A stretch of 64,000 nt of DNA from Streptomyces tendae (GCF_008632955.1 NZ_CP043959.1:124001-188000); one strand, 5' to 3'. Positions 43,101 to 52,334 are shown, numbered from the stretch's first letter. A program made the numbers and translations. The notes: a model not told the origin generated them from the sequence alone.

Positions 43101-43572
43101 CGCACTAGAGCCTTCGGACTTGCGGCTGAAGTCATGGGCGAGTATCCAGCCCAAAGCCGTCATGCCCGTTGCTGGACGTACCGAGACTCGTCCATGGTCG
43201 CCGCATGAGATCCAATCATATGGCGCTGCAGCCGCTGCACTCGGATTGTCACCCGACCGCATGGAGAGCCAGCTAGGTAGTGCCGTTGATGTCTATCTCA
43301 ACGGTAGGGCTTTTTGGGCCTCGGTTCCTGAGAAGGTTTGGGATTATCGTGTAGGCGGCTATTCGGTCTTGCGTAAGTGGCTTTCCTACAGAGACGATCG
43401 GCTGCTGAAGCGTGCTCTCGATACCGCCGAGGTTCGCCAGTTCTCCGCAATCGTCAAAAAGGTAACCGCTTTGCTCCTGCTTTCTGATGAGCTGGATGCA
43501 AACTATGTAGCCTGCCGTGACGACAGCCTAGAATGGCACACCGAACCTGTTAGGCCGGAGATCCCTGAATAA
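40108..43572 (+). CDS. Single-chain nuclease-methyltransferase, type ISP/IIG-like restriction-modification enzyme
   Basis: A 1154-residue protein. Residues about 1-150 look like a PD-(D/E)xK nuclease: GIPDGG, then GAIEAKPFG, then VLVSNFLSFRLV. The centre is an N6-adenine methyltransferase with motif I DPCVGTGSFLLEV and motif IV GNPPYNAF. The C-terminal third matches the type ISP target-recognition region (RYFRWPRVDE; ALIAFSRPQIEARMMRYFD; LSFPFDQRWAYLEPTRPLWN). There is no helicase between nuclease and methylase, unlike LlaBIII-type ISP enzymes. Codon use is much less GC-rich than neighbours, so it is a recent arrival. TTG 40108 fits the ribosome site; ATG 40117 is possible. Confidence 0.88.
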   Translation: MVQMPKAPTAILKQYIHDLKRVYSTGEGVPETSYYGALERLINSVGRNTDPGISAVINLRNSGAGIPDGGLFAANQLRRVGGQEAAFERQLPTQGAIEAKPFGADLGAVIRTAQVRKYATRYGKVLVSNFLSFRLVTQGKSRLLERESFSLADSIQDLVALEASDQFDRIAQELYDYMNRALTAGAPINKPEDLAYFLAAYAKQALERIEDQDLSALDSLENALDQALGISFEGPDAHRFFRSTLVQTLFYGVFSAWVYWCNDREEGDEKFNWRTASWFLSVPVVRMLFEQVSTASRLRPLRLDEILDWAGEALNRVNRDAFFSYFEAADAVQYFYEPFLAEFDPQLRKDLGIWYTPPEVVSYIVQNVDNVLKEELGCRDGLADERVWVLDPCVGTGSFLLEVLRVIQRRLTEGGGDALTGQDLKRAATSRIIGFEILPAPFVIAHLQLGSFLQNAGAPLNAAEAERVAVFLTNALTGWSEDSNQTHLTFPELEKERDSAQAVKKEAPILVVLGNPPYNAFAGVSPKEEGDLLDAYKSGLKGWGITRHNLDDLYVRFFRVAERRIAEKQGEGIVSFISNFSYLGDPSLVAVRQRVLAEFDKVAIDNLNGDGRETGKRTPDGKDDPSVFRTERNRSGINQGTAIGTFVRKLTRSPAPEVTYRDFWGVGKRKELLDSLSTGEPAYASLAPREDTAYTFRPAQVHERYFRWPRVDELAEESPLLGLLEKRKGALIAFSRPQIEARMMRYFDETDSTEHLAEDLRGLREPAARFADPNVVRQRLIAKGGYRPENVGRYLSFPFDQRWAYLEPTRPLWNEPRPDLIKAMREPNPTFFLARKRVPRALDGAAFYLFAGIGDEHALHKDAYYFPVMLPTEVEKEQGALFDVTSKQPRANLSGRTRDWLTRIGCREIDHPEVAATPWLHALAVGFSPAYLEENRDGGRFNFQRVPLPLDKSRFDQSVELGRKISSLLDVELAVEPLFESKVWDFLRLVGNVSGTEGALEPSDLRLKSWASIQPKAVMPVAGRTETRPWSPHEIQSYGAAAAALGLSPDRMESQLGSAVDVYLNGRAFWASVPEKVWDYRVGGYSVLRKWLSYRDDRLLKRALDTAEVRQFSAIVKKVTALLLLSDELDANYVACRDDSLEWHTEPVRPEIPE

Positions 43573-43969
43573 CTGCTAGATGTCAGCTAGCGGAGTCTCT
43601 GCCTTCGCTAGACGGCGTTCATCGGTTGACTGGCGCCTAACACCTTCCGTGCGTGCTGATTCGCTGGCTGAGGGGCATCGTCTGTGCCTCAGCCGACGAC
43701 AGTCAGCCACGACGGCGGGTCCACCGATCGCTCAGGCGCGCGTGTGTCTCGATGTACCACCACCAGCCTCAGCCACGCTAATTGGTCTTTTCATACGGTG
43801 TCGCGCCGCAGACCTACATGGCACCGGGATTCGAGGCGGCTGACTGCTGTGGGCGCGGCACGGGCGCCGGCCGGGCTGGAGCGGGGCGGAGACAGGAGCG
43901 CAGGCCCGGCCGGGGGCCGGGCCGCGCGCGGTGAGCGGAGCGAGCCGCCTTGATGAAGTAGGGAAAGTC
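43573..43969. other. Gene-free spacer between cargo and AICE backbone
   Basis: About 400 bp without a supported gene. The right end changes to very high GC and contains the hairpin at 43903, marking the junction between the lower-GC cargo and the conserved backbone. Confidence 0.5.
43903..43923. terminator. GC hairpin after the Nudix gene
   Basis: GGCCCGGCC and GGCCGGGCC pair perfectly around GGG, about 50 bp past the Nudix stop. Confidence 0.5.
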
Positions 43970-44422
43970 TTATCCCGCTGGGATGAGCTGTTTGCCGTCG
44001 TGGCTCCGTACGTGGGGGCCGTTGCCGTCCAAGGCGTCCAAGAGCCTGATCGCGTAGACCTCGGCCATGCGCTCGCTGACCTCGTCGGGTGTGAGCCAGG
44101 AGACGGCCGTCGACTCGCTCGATGTGCGCTCAGTGCCGCCGGAGGGCTTGCAGCGGAAGACCAGGGCGACGATGCCGCGGGTTGTGTTCTTGTAGACGCC
44201 GGTGAGTTCATCCACCTCGACGTGGATGCCGGTCTCCTCCAGGACCTCGCGGGCTACGCCGGCCTCCGGGGTCTCGTCGAGTTCGAGCACGCCGCCGGGG
44301 AGTTCCCATGTGCCGTTGTCGGCCCGGCGGATGGCCAGGAGGCGCCCGTCCTCGCGCACCACTACTCCGGCGACGGAGACGGAGTGCAGGGGTGAGGGCG
44401 TTGCTTCCTGTGATTGACTCAT
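43970..44422 (-). CDS. Nudix hydrolase, Pif-like
   Basis: A 150-residue Nudix protein with the box GVLELDETPEAGVAREVLEETGI. In pSAM2 the Pif protein, which blocks re-entry of the element between donor cells, contains a Nudix motif and sits beside korSA; this gene is divergent from the KorSA-like repressor. The start (MSQSQE) lies within an operator-like sequence at 44416. The immunity role is inferred. Confidence 0.88.
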   Translation of the reverse strand: MSQSQEATPSPLHSVSVAGVVVREDGRLLAIRRADNGTWELPGGVLELDETPEAGVAREVLEETGIHVEVDELTGVYKNTTRGIVALVFRCKPSGGTERTSSESTAVSWLTPDEVSERMAEVYAIRLLDALDGNGPHVRSHDGKQLIPAG

Positions 44423-44434
44423 GTACAGGAGCAT
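44416..44434. promoter_or_regulatory. KorSA-like operator at Nudix/GntR divergent gap
   Basis: GACTCATGTACAGGAGCAT resembles the two sites at 45284 and 45321. It overlaps the Nudix start codon and lies just before the GntR gene, so the repressor probably controls both itself and the Nudix gene. Confidence 0.65.
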
Positions 44435-44452
44435 AGGAGGCGGAGAACGACT

Positions 44453-45232
44453 ATGGGAACTGCGGTAGAGGGGGGCAGGTCGGGGCCTCGGTACGTGCAG
44501 ATCGCCGATGAGATCGTGCGGCAGATCCGGGCCGGTGTGCTCAAGCCCGGCGACATGGTGCCGAGTGAGTCGGAGCTGGTGGAGCGTTACGGCGTCTCGG
44601 GCGGCACGATCCGCAAGGCCATGGTCGAGGTGCGGGCGAGCGGGCTCGTCGAGACTCGGCACGGCAAGGGGTCGATCGTGAAGGACCGGCCGCCGGTGCG
44701 GCATCGGTCGTCGGATCGCTTCCGGCGGTCCCATCGGCAGGGAGGTAAGGCCGCGTACCTCGCGGAGTCCGCGCAGTCCGGCGCCACGGCCAAGGTGAGC
44801 GTCCTCTACATCGGGCCCATGGAGGCCCCCGAGGATGCCGCCCGGCGACTGGGCGTCCCCGCTGGCACTCAGGTGCTCGCACGTCGGCGTCTCTACTTCC
44901 GCAACGGCACCCCGGTCGAGACCGCCTCCTCGTACCTCCCGTGGGACGTCGTCAAGGAGATCCCGGAGCTGTTCGCCGAGAACCCCGGCGGCGGTGGCAT
45001 CTACGCCCGACTCGAAGACCACGGGCACGAGTTCGCCGAGTTCGTCGAGACGCTGCAAGCGCGGCCGGCCTCCAAGGTGGAGGCGTCCGAGCTGGCGCTC
45101 AGCCCCGGTGCGCCGGTGGTTCACCTGATCCGTGAGGCTCGCACGACTGCGGGGCTCGTGGTCGAAGTCTGCGACACGCTCATGGCTGCTGACCAGTTCG
45201 TTTTCGAGTACCGGATCCCTGCCGCCGACTGA
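44453..45232 (+). CDS. GntR-family repressor, KorSA-like
   Basis: A 259-residue regulator: winged helix (YVQIADEIVRQIRAGVLKPG; YGVSGGTIRKAMVEVRASGL) and UTRA domain (RRLGVPAGTQVLARRRLYFR; LALSPGAPVVHLIREART). Position between Pif-like and tra genes matches korSA of pSAM2, whose product silences transfer and replication genes. ATG 44453 follows GGAG at seven bases. Confidence 0.92.
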   Translation: MGTAVEGGRSGPRYVQIADEIVRQIRAGVLKPGDMVPSESELVERYGVSGGTIRKAMVEVRASGLVETRHGKGSIVKDRPPVRHRSSDRFRRSHRQGGKAAYLAESAQSGATAKVSVLYIGPMEAPEDAARRLGVPAGTQVLARRRLYFRNGTPVETASSYLPWDVVKEIPELFAENPGGGGIYARLEDHGHEFAEFVETLQARPASKVEASELALSPGAPVVHLIREARTTAGLVVEVCDTLMAADQFVFEYRIPAAD

Positions 45233-45283
45233 CGCCTGCTCAACTCCTTGCGATCCGTCGTGACTTCTTAGCCGCGGCGGGTT

Positions 45284-45301
45284 GACTCATGTATAGGAGT
45301 C
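45284..45301. promoter_or_regulatory. KorSA-like operator 1 of the tra operon
   Basis: GACTCATGTATAGGAGTC has symmetrical GACTC/GAGTC ends and the same core as the neighbouring site at 45321. Confidence 0.7.
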
Positions 45302-45320
45302 AGGCACTCTTCTTCCCATC

Positions 45321-45336
45321 ACTCATGTACATGAGT
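45321..45336. promoter_or_regulatory. KorSA-like operator 2: perfect palindrome ACTCATGTACATGAGT
   Basis: A 16-base perfect palindrome 35 bp before the first gene of the transfer/replication operon. With the site 37 bp upstream it forms a double operator. Confidence 0.78.
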
Positions 45337-45371
45337 GGCGGAGTTCGACATCTGTAGAGGAGTGATCTGCT

Positions 45372-45728
45372 GTGCGTCAGATTCCCGTGGAGACGTCCGG
45401 TGCCACCGTGATGGTCGCCAAGGCCCCACAGCCCAAGGTCCGTGACCGCCGTACCGGTGAGATCGCCACCGACATGGAGACCGGCGTCAAGTTGATGACG
45501 GTCGACGTGATGTTCGCGGCCAACGACGAGGTGGAGATCCTGTCCATCACCGTCCCGGAGACCGGCTTCTCCGGTGAGCTGGCCATGGGTACCCCGGTGG
45601 CGCTCACCGGCCTGGTCGCCCGACCGTGGGAGAACGAGTTCAACGGCCAGAAGCGGCACGGGATCGCCTTCCGCGCGGTCGCCGTCACCTCGCTGGTCGA
45701 CGTCGACTCGGCCTCGAAGGCGGCCTGA
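45372..45728 (+). CDS. SCO3933-family AICE regulatory protein
   Basis: A 118-residue protein (KVRDRRTGEIATDMETGVKL; EVEILSITVPETGFSGELAMGTPVALTGL) seen at the head of tra operons in pSAM2-like elements. The fold looks like an OB barrel. The annotation as regulatory comes from the family name; its function is not established. GTG start after GAGGAGTG. Confidence 0.82.
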   Translation: MRQIPVETSGATVMVAKAPQPKVRDRRTGEIATDMETGVKLMTVDVMFAANDEVEILSITVPETGFSGELAMGTPVALTGLVARPWENEFNGQKRHGIAFRAVAVTSLVDVDSASKAA

Positions 45729-45731
45729 GCC

Positions 45732-47087
45732 GTGACGTGGCCGACGGTCTTACTGCTGGTGGTCGTCGCCGCTGCGGGTCTCCTGCGGTGGCGGCGCCCC
45801 GCCTGGTACTGGCTGACCTTCGGGGTCACCCTCGCGGTTCTGCGGGTCCTGGTCCGGTACGGCTCGGTCATGGACGCCTGCGGCCTGACGGTCCCGCCCT
45901 CGCGCTGGCGTCTGATGCTGGCTCGGATGACCAACCGCCCGGCGCCGGAGTCCCGCGCACCGCGCATCCTGCGGCTGCGTCCCACCCGCACCGGCCTGAT
46001 CCTGCGGCTTAAGCTCCGGCCCGGACAGGACGCCTTCGACGTCGCCGCCGCCTCGGACCGGCTGCGCCACTCCTTCGGCATGTACGGCGTCACCTCCCGT
46101 GAGCTGCGCTCGGGCGTGGTCGAGATCCGGATGACTGGCTACGACGTGCTCAAGCGGGTGCAGATGCCTGCCAAGGCCGACACCCGTCCGATGCGGGTCC
46201 CGGTCGCACTACGGGAAGACGGCTCGGTCCACTACCGCGATTACCGTGCCGTCCCGCACGGTCTGACCCTCGGCGCGACGGAGTCCGGCAAGTCCGTCTA
46301 TCAGCGCAACCTCGTCGCTGGCCTCGCCCCGCAGCACGTCGCCCTGATCGGCATCGACTGCAAACAAGGGGTGGAGCTGTTCCCGCTGGCGCGCCGGTTC
46401 TCCGCGCTCGCCGACAACCCTGACACCGCGCTGGAGCTCCTGGAGGCGCTGGTCTCCCACATGAGGGACGTGTATCAGCTCATCCGGGCCGAGCAGCGCG
46501 TCAGCGTCGCCGTGCCGGATGCGGAGATCGCCGCCGACATCTGGGACCTGCCCGAAGACCTGCGGCCGGTGCCGGTCGTGGTCTTGGTCGACGAGGTCGC
46601 CGAACTCGCCCTCTTCGCGAGCAAGGAGGAGGAGAAGCGGCGGGACCGGATCATCACCGCCCTGGTCCGCCTCGCCCAGCTCGGCCGCGCGGCCGGCATC
46701 TATCTGGAGATTTGCGGGCAGCGTTTCGGCTCCGAACTCGGCAAGGGCATCACGATGCTCCGTGCCCAGCTCACCGGCCGCACCGCCCACCGCGTCAACG
46801 ACGAAACCTCGGCGAACATGGCCTTCGGCGACATCGCCCCGGATGCTGTCCTGGCCGCCATCCAGATCCCCGCCGAGACCCGCGGGCTCGCCATCGCCGG
46901 GGACTCCACCGGCGGTTGGCACCGCATCCGCGCCCCGCACACCTCACTTCGGCAAGCCGTGAACACCTGCAACAAGTACGCCGACCGCACCCCGGATCTT
47001 CCCGCCCTGGCGGCCTTCCGGCCCTCGGTCGCCTCCGTGCCCTCGGCGCGTGTGCCGCTGTCTAAGACGGCCTCCGCCACCGCCTGA
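45732..47087 (+). CDS. FtsK/SpoIIIE-type transfer ATPase (TraSA-like)
   Basis: A 451-residue DNA translocase for conjugation. N-terminal membrane segments (VLLLVVVAAAGLL; TFGVTLAVLRVLV), then the FtsK ATPase with Walker A GATESGKS and Walker B VVVLVDEVAEL, and the RVNDETSANMAFG arm typical of TraSA proteins. In Streptomyces such a single hexameric pump moves double-stranded DNA between hyphae without a relaxase. GTG 45732. Confidence 0.95.
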   Translation: MTWPTVLLLVVVAAAGLLRWRRPAWYWLTFGVTLAVLRVLVRYGSVMDACGLTVPPSRWRLMLARMTNRPAPESRAPRILRLRPTRTGLILRLKLRPGQDAFDVAAASDRLRHSFGMYGVTSRELRSGVVEIRMTGYDVLKRVQMPAKADTRPMRVPVALREDGSVHYRDYRAVPHGLTLGATESGKSVYQRNLVAGLAPQHVALIGIDCKQGVELFPLARRFSALADNPDTALELLEALVSHMRDVYQLIRAEQRVSVAVPDAEIAADIWDLPEDLRPVPVVVLVDEVAELALFASKEEEKRRDRIITALVRLAQLGRAAGIYLEICGQRFGSELGKGITMLRAQLTGRTAHRVNDETSANMAFGDIAPDAVLAAIQIPAETRGLAIAGDSTGGWHRIRAPHTSLRQAVNTCNKYADRTPDLPALAAFRPSVASVPSARVPLSKTASATA

Positions 47088-47170
47088 TCTCTCCACATCC
47101 CACGGTCGGCGCGACCGTTCTTCGCGCCGTGTCCCTACCCCCGCCATGCCTGATCACAGGAGGAGCTGTC

Positions 47171-47848
47171 ATGACCCGCCCCGCCCTCCGCGTGGACGCC
47201 GTGCTCGTTCAGGCCGTCATCGCCGGGGCACTGTCCTTCGCCCATCTCCACGACCTCGCCGCCGCCGCTGGACAGGACGGCTGGAAGGCCTGGGCCTATC
47301 CGGTCTCCGTAGACCTGCTCCTCGTCGCCGCCTGGCGTCGGCTGCGCATGGACGGGCCGTCCCGGCTGGCCTGGTGCTGGTTCCTCATCGCCCTGGTCGC
47401 CTCGCTCGGCGCCAATGTCGCCACCGCCGGGCTTCTCGACCTGGACGACGTTCCCGCCTGGCTGAGCATCCTGGTCGCCGCCTGGCCTGCCCTGGCCTTC
47501 CTGGGTGGCACTCTCCTCGCCCACTCGTCCGCAGGCCACACCTCGGCTTCGCCGGACCCTGCGCCGGTGCCGGACCCCGTGCCCGAGGTGGAACCCGAAC
47601 CGGCCCCCGCTGCTGAGCCGGAGTTGGCCCCGGTCGACTCCGCCGACGCTGCCCCGGCCCTCCCGCCCGTCCACTCCGCTCCGACGCCGCCGGCCGTTCC
47701 GGTCCCGGCCGCGCTGGTGGACCACGCCCGCAAGGTCGCCGCCGACCACCACGCCCGGACTGGTGCCCGGATCGACACCGACACCCTGCGCGCCCGCCTC
47801 GGCGTTCCGCCGCACCTGGCCGACGCCATCGCCGCCCAGCTCGCCTGA
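47171..47848 (+). CDS. SpdB-like membrane protein (DUF2637)
   Basis: A 225-residue protein with several membrane segments in residues 1-115 (VQAVIAGALSFAHLHDLA; WAYPVSVDLLLVAAW; WFLIALVASLGANVATAGLL; ILVAAWPALAFLGGTLL), a Pro/Glu-rich linker and a C-terminal helical domain. Spd proteins help spread the element within recipient mycelium. AGGAGG precedes ATG 47171. Confidence 0.88.
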   Translation: MTRPALRVDAVLVQAVIAGALSFAHLHDLAAAAGQDGWKAWAYPVSVDLLLVAAWRRLRMDGPSRLAWCWFLIALVASLGANVATAGLLDLDDVPAWLSILVAAWPALAFLGGTLLAHSSAGHTSASPDPAPVPDPVPEVEPEPAPAAEPELAPVDSADAAPALPPVHSAPTPPAVPVPAALVDHARKVAADHHARTGARIDTDTLRARLGVPPHLADAIAAQLA

Positions 47849-47867
47849 CACCGAAAGGGGGCACCTC

Positions 47868-48062
47868 GTGCTCGTCGATCCGGCCGACCTGACCGCCGCC
47901 GACCACCTCGACGCCGCCCGCGAGATGGCCGCCTCCAACCGGCCCTTCCTCGCCTACCTGCTCGCCGAGGAGGCCGCCCGCCTAACCGCCGACCCGGCCA
48001 CCGCCGCCGGTATCCGCGCTGCCTTCCCCGACCCGAACCTGACCCGAACGGAGACCGACTGA
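47868..48062 (+). CDS. Small AICE protein
   Basis: A 64-residue helical protein (DLTAADHLDAAREMAASNRP; LAYLLAEEAARLTADPATAAG). GTG 47868 follows AAAGGGGG. Conserved position in Spd gene sets; function unknown. Confidence 0.72.
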   Translation: MLVDPADLTAADHLDAAREMAASNRPFLAYLLAEEAARLTADPATAAGIRAAFPDPNLTRTETD

Positions 48063-48063
48063 C

Positions 48064-48255
48064 ATGCCCGCCCGCGACTTCTTCCACTCCGTGATGCGCA
48101 TCGGCCCCGTGCAGATCGGCACCCACCGCGACCGCAACGGCACCACCAAGCACGCCGCCGTGTGCAGCAACGACAACTGCGGCTGGTCCGCCGACTACAC
48201 CAGCCGCTCCGCCGCCCAGCTCGCCGCCCGCACCCACCGCTGCCGCGTCCGCTAG
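48064..48255 (+). CDS. Mobile element transfer protein (Spd-type, small)
   Basis: A 63-residue protein (VMRIGPVQIGTHRDRNGTTK; CSNDNCGWSADYTSR; AARTHRCRV) with a CxxxxC pair and HxC that may bind zinc. This small protein is a regular member of Streptomyces AICE spread operons. Confidence 0.8.
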   Translation: MPARDFFHSVMRIGPVQIGTHRDRNGTTKHAAVCSNDNCGWSADYTSRSAAQLAARTHRCRVR

Positions 48256-48266
48256 GAGACCCCGAC

Positions 48267-48422
48267 ATGGACGTCCCGCTCTGGCTCGCCCTGATCGTCG
48301 TCGGCTGGCTCGGCGTCAAGCTCGTCCGCCCGCCCTGGTGGCTGATCGCCGTGCTCCTCCTCGGCGGCTTCCTCCTCGCCGACAGCGTGCTTGCCCCCGT
48401 CATCGACAGCGCCGTCAAGTAA
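48267..48422 (+). CDS. Small hydrophobic Spd-type protein
   Basis: A 51-residue protein with two membrane segments (VPLWLALIVVGWLGVKLV; WWLIAVLLLGGFLLADSVL). It starts with ATG after TAGGAGA, 11 bases past the previous stop. Confidence 0.8.
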   Translation: MDVPLWLALIVVGWLGVKLVRPPWWLIAVLLLGGFLLADSVLAPVIDSAVK

Positions 48423-48434
48423 GGAGATCCGCTC

Positions 48435-48755
48435 ATGTTCCGGCCCAAGCTCCCGACCATGCCCCAGCCCACCGGCCGGGTCATCCCGCCTGACGTCGTC
48501 GAGCCGACCACGATCACCCCGGGAACCCCGATCCCGCCGGCCCCCGTCGCCCCAGTCCCGGTTGCGTCCCGGCCCACGGTCCAACTCACCCCCGGCACCG
48601 CGCTCGCCCTCGTCGGCGGCGGCACGGCCGTCGTCCTGGTCGTCGGCGCCGTCCTGGTCTCCATGCTCCTCGCGGTCGCCATCACGGGCGCCTCGGTCGC
48701 CGTCTGCGCCCTGGTGATCCGCTCGCTCGTCAACGCCGACGCCAAGCGGCGCTGA
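48435..48755 (+). CDS. SpdD-like membrane protein
   Basis: A 106-residue protein with a Pro-rich N-terminal half and two hydrophobic segments (LALVGGGTAVVLVVGAVLVS; LLAVAITGASVAVCALVIR). SpdD-type proteins act in plasmid spread. AAGGAGA precedes ATG 48435. Confidence 0.82.
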   Translation: MFRPKLPTMPQPTGRVIPPDVVEPTTITPGTPIPPAPVAPVPVASRPTVQLTPGTALALVGGGTAVVLVVGAVLVSMLLAVAITGASVAVCALVIRSLVNADAKRR

Positions 48756-48844
48756 CCGGCCCCCGGGCGGCATCGATACCGCCAAGCATCCGCCGCCCGG
48801 GAGCCGTCCCTGTCCGATCTTTCAACCGGAAGGAAGCACCCAGC

Positions 48845-50238
<1,394 letters not shown>

Positions 50239-50242
<4 letters not shown>

Positions 50243-50454
50243 CCATGGAACGACTCCTCACCGTGGCCCAGGTCGCCGAACGCCTCGGCACGGGCGTCCG
50301 CTTCGCGCGGCGGCTCATCGAGGAGCGGCGCATCCGGTACGTGAAGGTAGGCCGTCACGTCCGCATCCCCGAGAGCGCCGTGCGCGACTTTCTCGCCGCC
50401 CACACCGTGGAACCGGTGAGGCTCCGCCACGCGGGACTGCGGAGGGCCGCCTGA
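50239..50454 (+). CDS. Excisionase (MerR-like helix-turn-helix, Xis)
   Basis: A 71-residue DNA-binding protein (LLTVAQVAERLGTGVRFARR; VKVGRHVRIPESAVRDFLAA), the typical Xis of pSAM2-like elements; it bends attachment DNA and helps Int excise. The GTG at 50239 overlaps the rep stop; ATG 50245 is also possible. Confidence 0.9.
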
Positions 50455-51620
50455 TGGCCAACAAGAAGGGCAGACGTCGGCGCTTCGGTGCGGTGCGGCA
50501 GTACCGGTCCGGCCGGTGGACGGCTTCGTACCTCGGGCCCGACGGTGAGCGCATCCGTGCGGACGAGACCTTCGCGACCAAGAAGGACGCCGAGATCTGG
50601 CTGTCCCAGGTCGAGGCGGACCTCAGCCGCGGGGACTGGCGCGCTCCCGACGCCGGGGCCGTCAACTTCGGCGTCTACGCCGAGAAGTGGGTCGAGGAGC
50701 GGGAGTTGGCCGTTCGGACCGAGGACCTGTACCGGCACCTGCTGCGCCTGTACATCCTCCCGGCGTTCGGCGGGCTCGACCTGGACGAGATCACGGCTCC
50801 GCGTGTGCGTGAGTGGCGCGCCGAACGGCTCCGCGCCACCAAGGCCAGGACCACCGTTGCCAAGGCGTATCGCCTCCTCAAGGGCATCCTTGAGACGGCC
50901 GTCGACGACGACCTGATCACGCGCAACCCGTGCCGGATCAAGGGGGCGGGCAAGGAATCGGCGGCGGAACGGCGCATCGCCACCGTCGCCCAGGTCGACG
51001 CGCTCGCCGACGCCATCGGCATCCGTTGGCGGCTCATGGTCTACCTCGGCGCCTACGGTCCGATGCGGCCGGAGGAGCTGGCCGGCCTCCGCCGTCGGGA
51101 CGTCGACGTCGACAACCTCGTGATCCGTGTGCGGGTCGCCGAGCCGGAGCGGACCAACGGCAAGCGGGCGCCCGGGCCGACCAAGTCCGACGCGGGTGCT
51201 CGTGTGGTCGTCCTGCCGCCCTTCCTCCGGAAGGAGGTGAAGCGGCACCTCGACTGGTTCGCCGAGAAGAGCCCGGACGGGTTGGTCTTCGTGGGGGAGA
51301 AGGGCGCGGCCTTCCGGCGTACGACCTTCGGGCGGAAGTGGCGGCGGGCCCGTGAGGTCGCCGGTCTCCCGAACGGCTTCCGCTTCTACGACCTTCGCCA
51401 CACCGGGCACACCCTGTCCACCCGCTCGGGCGCCACCCTCCGGGACACGATGGTGCGCGCCGGCCAGTCCTCCGAGAAGGCGGCGCTGATCTATCAGCAC
51501 TCCGACGAGGACCGGCAACGGGAGGTCGCCGCTGGGCTCGACGACCTCGTACGCGCCGAGCGTGCGAAGCACCACACCGACGACCGTGCGCACCACAAGG
51601 AGGAGCCGTCGGCGGGCTAA
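50454..51620 (+). CDS. Tyrosine site-specific integrase
   Basis: A 388-residue recombinase: arm-binding N-terminus, core-binding SAM-like domain (about 65-150) and catalytic domain. Visible catalytic residues are R in GPMRPEELAGL, R in DLRHTGHT and Y in ALIYQHSDEDR. The usual LGH before the nucleophile is AGQSS, so the second histidine is a glutamine. ATG 50454 overlaps the xis stop. It lies 38 bp from attR, as expected for integration into the 3' end of tRNA-Gly. Confidence 0.95.
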   Translation: MANKKGRRRRFGAVRQYRSGRWTASYLGPDGERIRADETFATKKDAEIWLSQVEADLSRGDWRAPDAGAVNFGVYAEKWVEERELAVRTEDLYRHLLRLYILPAFGGLDLDEITAPRVREWRAERLRATKARTTVAKAYRLLKGILETAVDDDLITRNPCRIKGAGKESAAERRIATVAQVDALADAIGIRWRLMVYLGAYGPMRPEELAGLRRRDVDVDNLVIRVRVAEPERTNGKRAPGPTKSDAGARVVVLPPFLRKEVKRHLDWFAEKSPDGLVFVGEKGAAFRRTTFGRKWRRAREVAGLPNGFRFYDLRHTGHTLSTRSGATLRDTMVRAGQSSEKAALIYQHSDEDRQREVAAGLDDLVRAERAKHHTDDRAHHKEEPSAG

Positions 51621-51657
51621 TGGTGCGGTTGTGGTGCGGCATCCGCCCACCGGTCTA

Positions 51658-51747
51658 GACAACAAAGAACCCCCGGGTCGATGACCTGGGGGTTTTTCAT
51701 GGAGCGGGTGACGAGAATCGAACTCGCGCTCTCAGCTTGGGAAGCTG
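51658..51747. repeat. attR: 90-bp direct repeat overlapping the tRNA-Gly 3' half
   Basis: Partner of 35012-35101 (88 of 90 identical; differences at 51696-51697). Element DNA lies to its left and the intact tRNA 5' half to its right, so integration has rebuilt a full tRNA gene. The hairpin AACCCCCGGGTC/GACCTGGGGGTT next to the tRNA 3' end is the likely tRNA terminator. Confidence 0.92.
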
Positions 51748-51773
51748 ATGTTCTACCATTAAACTACACCCGC
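51700..51773 (-). tRNA. tRNA-Gly (anticodon CCC)
   Basis: On the minus strand the acceptor GCGGGTG (51773-51767) pairs with CACCCGC (51710-51704). The anticodon stem TCAGC/GCTGA holds the loop TTCCCAA, anticodon CCC. The T arm has GTTCGATTC. CCA is encoded at 51702-51700. It is the AICE target; bases 35054-35101 are the separated copy of its 3' half. Confidence 0.95.
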
Positions 51774-52040
51774 GCAAGATCCAGATAACCCCGTCGGGAG
51801 TGGTCCGGACGCTCGCTCACTCTACCTCATGGCAGGCCCTCGGTGTCCAAGACCCGGGGGCCTGACCGTGTTTCAGGGTGTGGAAGCGGCTGCGGTGGGC
51901 AGACGGCGAGGCGTACCGTGACGCCGTGGCGTGCGTCCGGGGTGCCGCCTGGAGCGCCGTTCCTTTCATCCCGTAACGTGGCTTTTGTCGTCAGGGCAGC
52001 AAGCCAGACGCGGCTCTTGGGGAAGGGACTCTTGGACTTG

Positions 52041-52199
52041 ATGGAGCGCACCGTCGTCCGCTGTGCCGATGGGCACGTGTTCACCGCCACCTCGTTCCCG
52101 ATGCAGCAGGCCGAGCGCCTCGGCCCCGGCCGGCTGCTGCGGTGTCCGCGCTGTGCGCGGCTTCGCAGCGTCGTGCCGGTGACCTTGCAGAAGCGGTAA
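52041..52199 (+). CDS. Small conserved zinc-ribbon-like protein
   Basis: A 52-residue basic protein (MERTVVRCADGHVFTATSFP; LRCPRCARLRSVVPV) with cysteines at C8 and CPRC, a possible zinc knuckle. I recall similar proteins in Streptomyces genomes. ATG 52041 or an upstream in-frame TTG at 52032 could start it. Function unknown. Confidence 0.72.
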   Translation: MERTVVRCADGHVFTATSFPMQQAERLGPGRLLRCPRCARLRSVVPVTLQKR

Positions 52200-52334
52200 C
52201 CGGGAGAGGTAGCCGGAAGCGGCGGCCGGCAGGCAGCCGAGGCAGGAGCGGCAGCGGAAAGTCGCAGACAGAGGGCGTGGGCGCGCGGGGCGGCCGGATT
52301 CGGCCGCCGCGCGCGCCTTGCGTATTCTCGGGGC

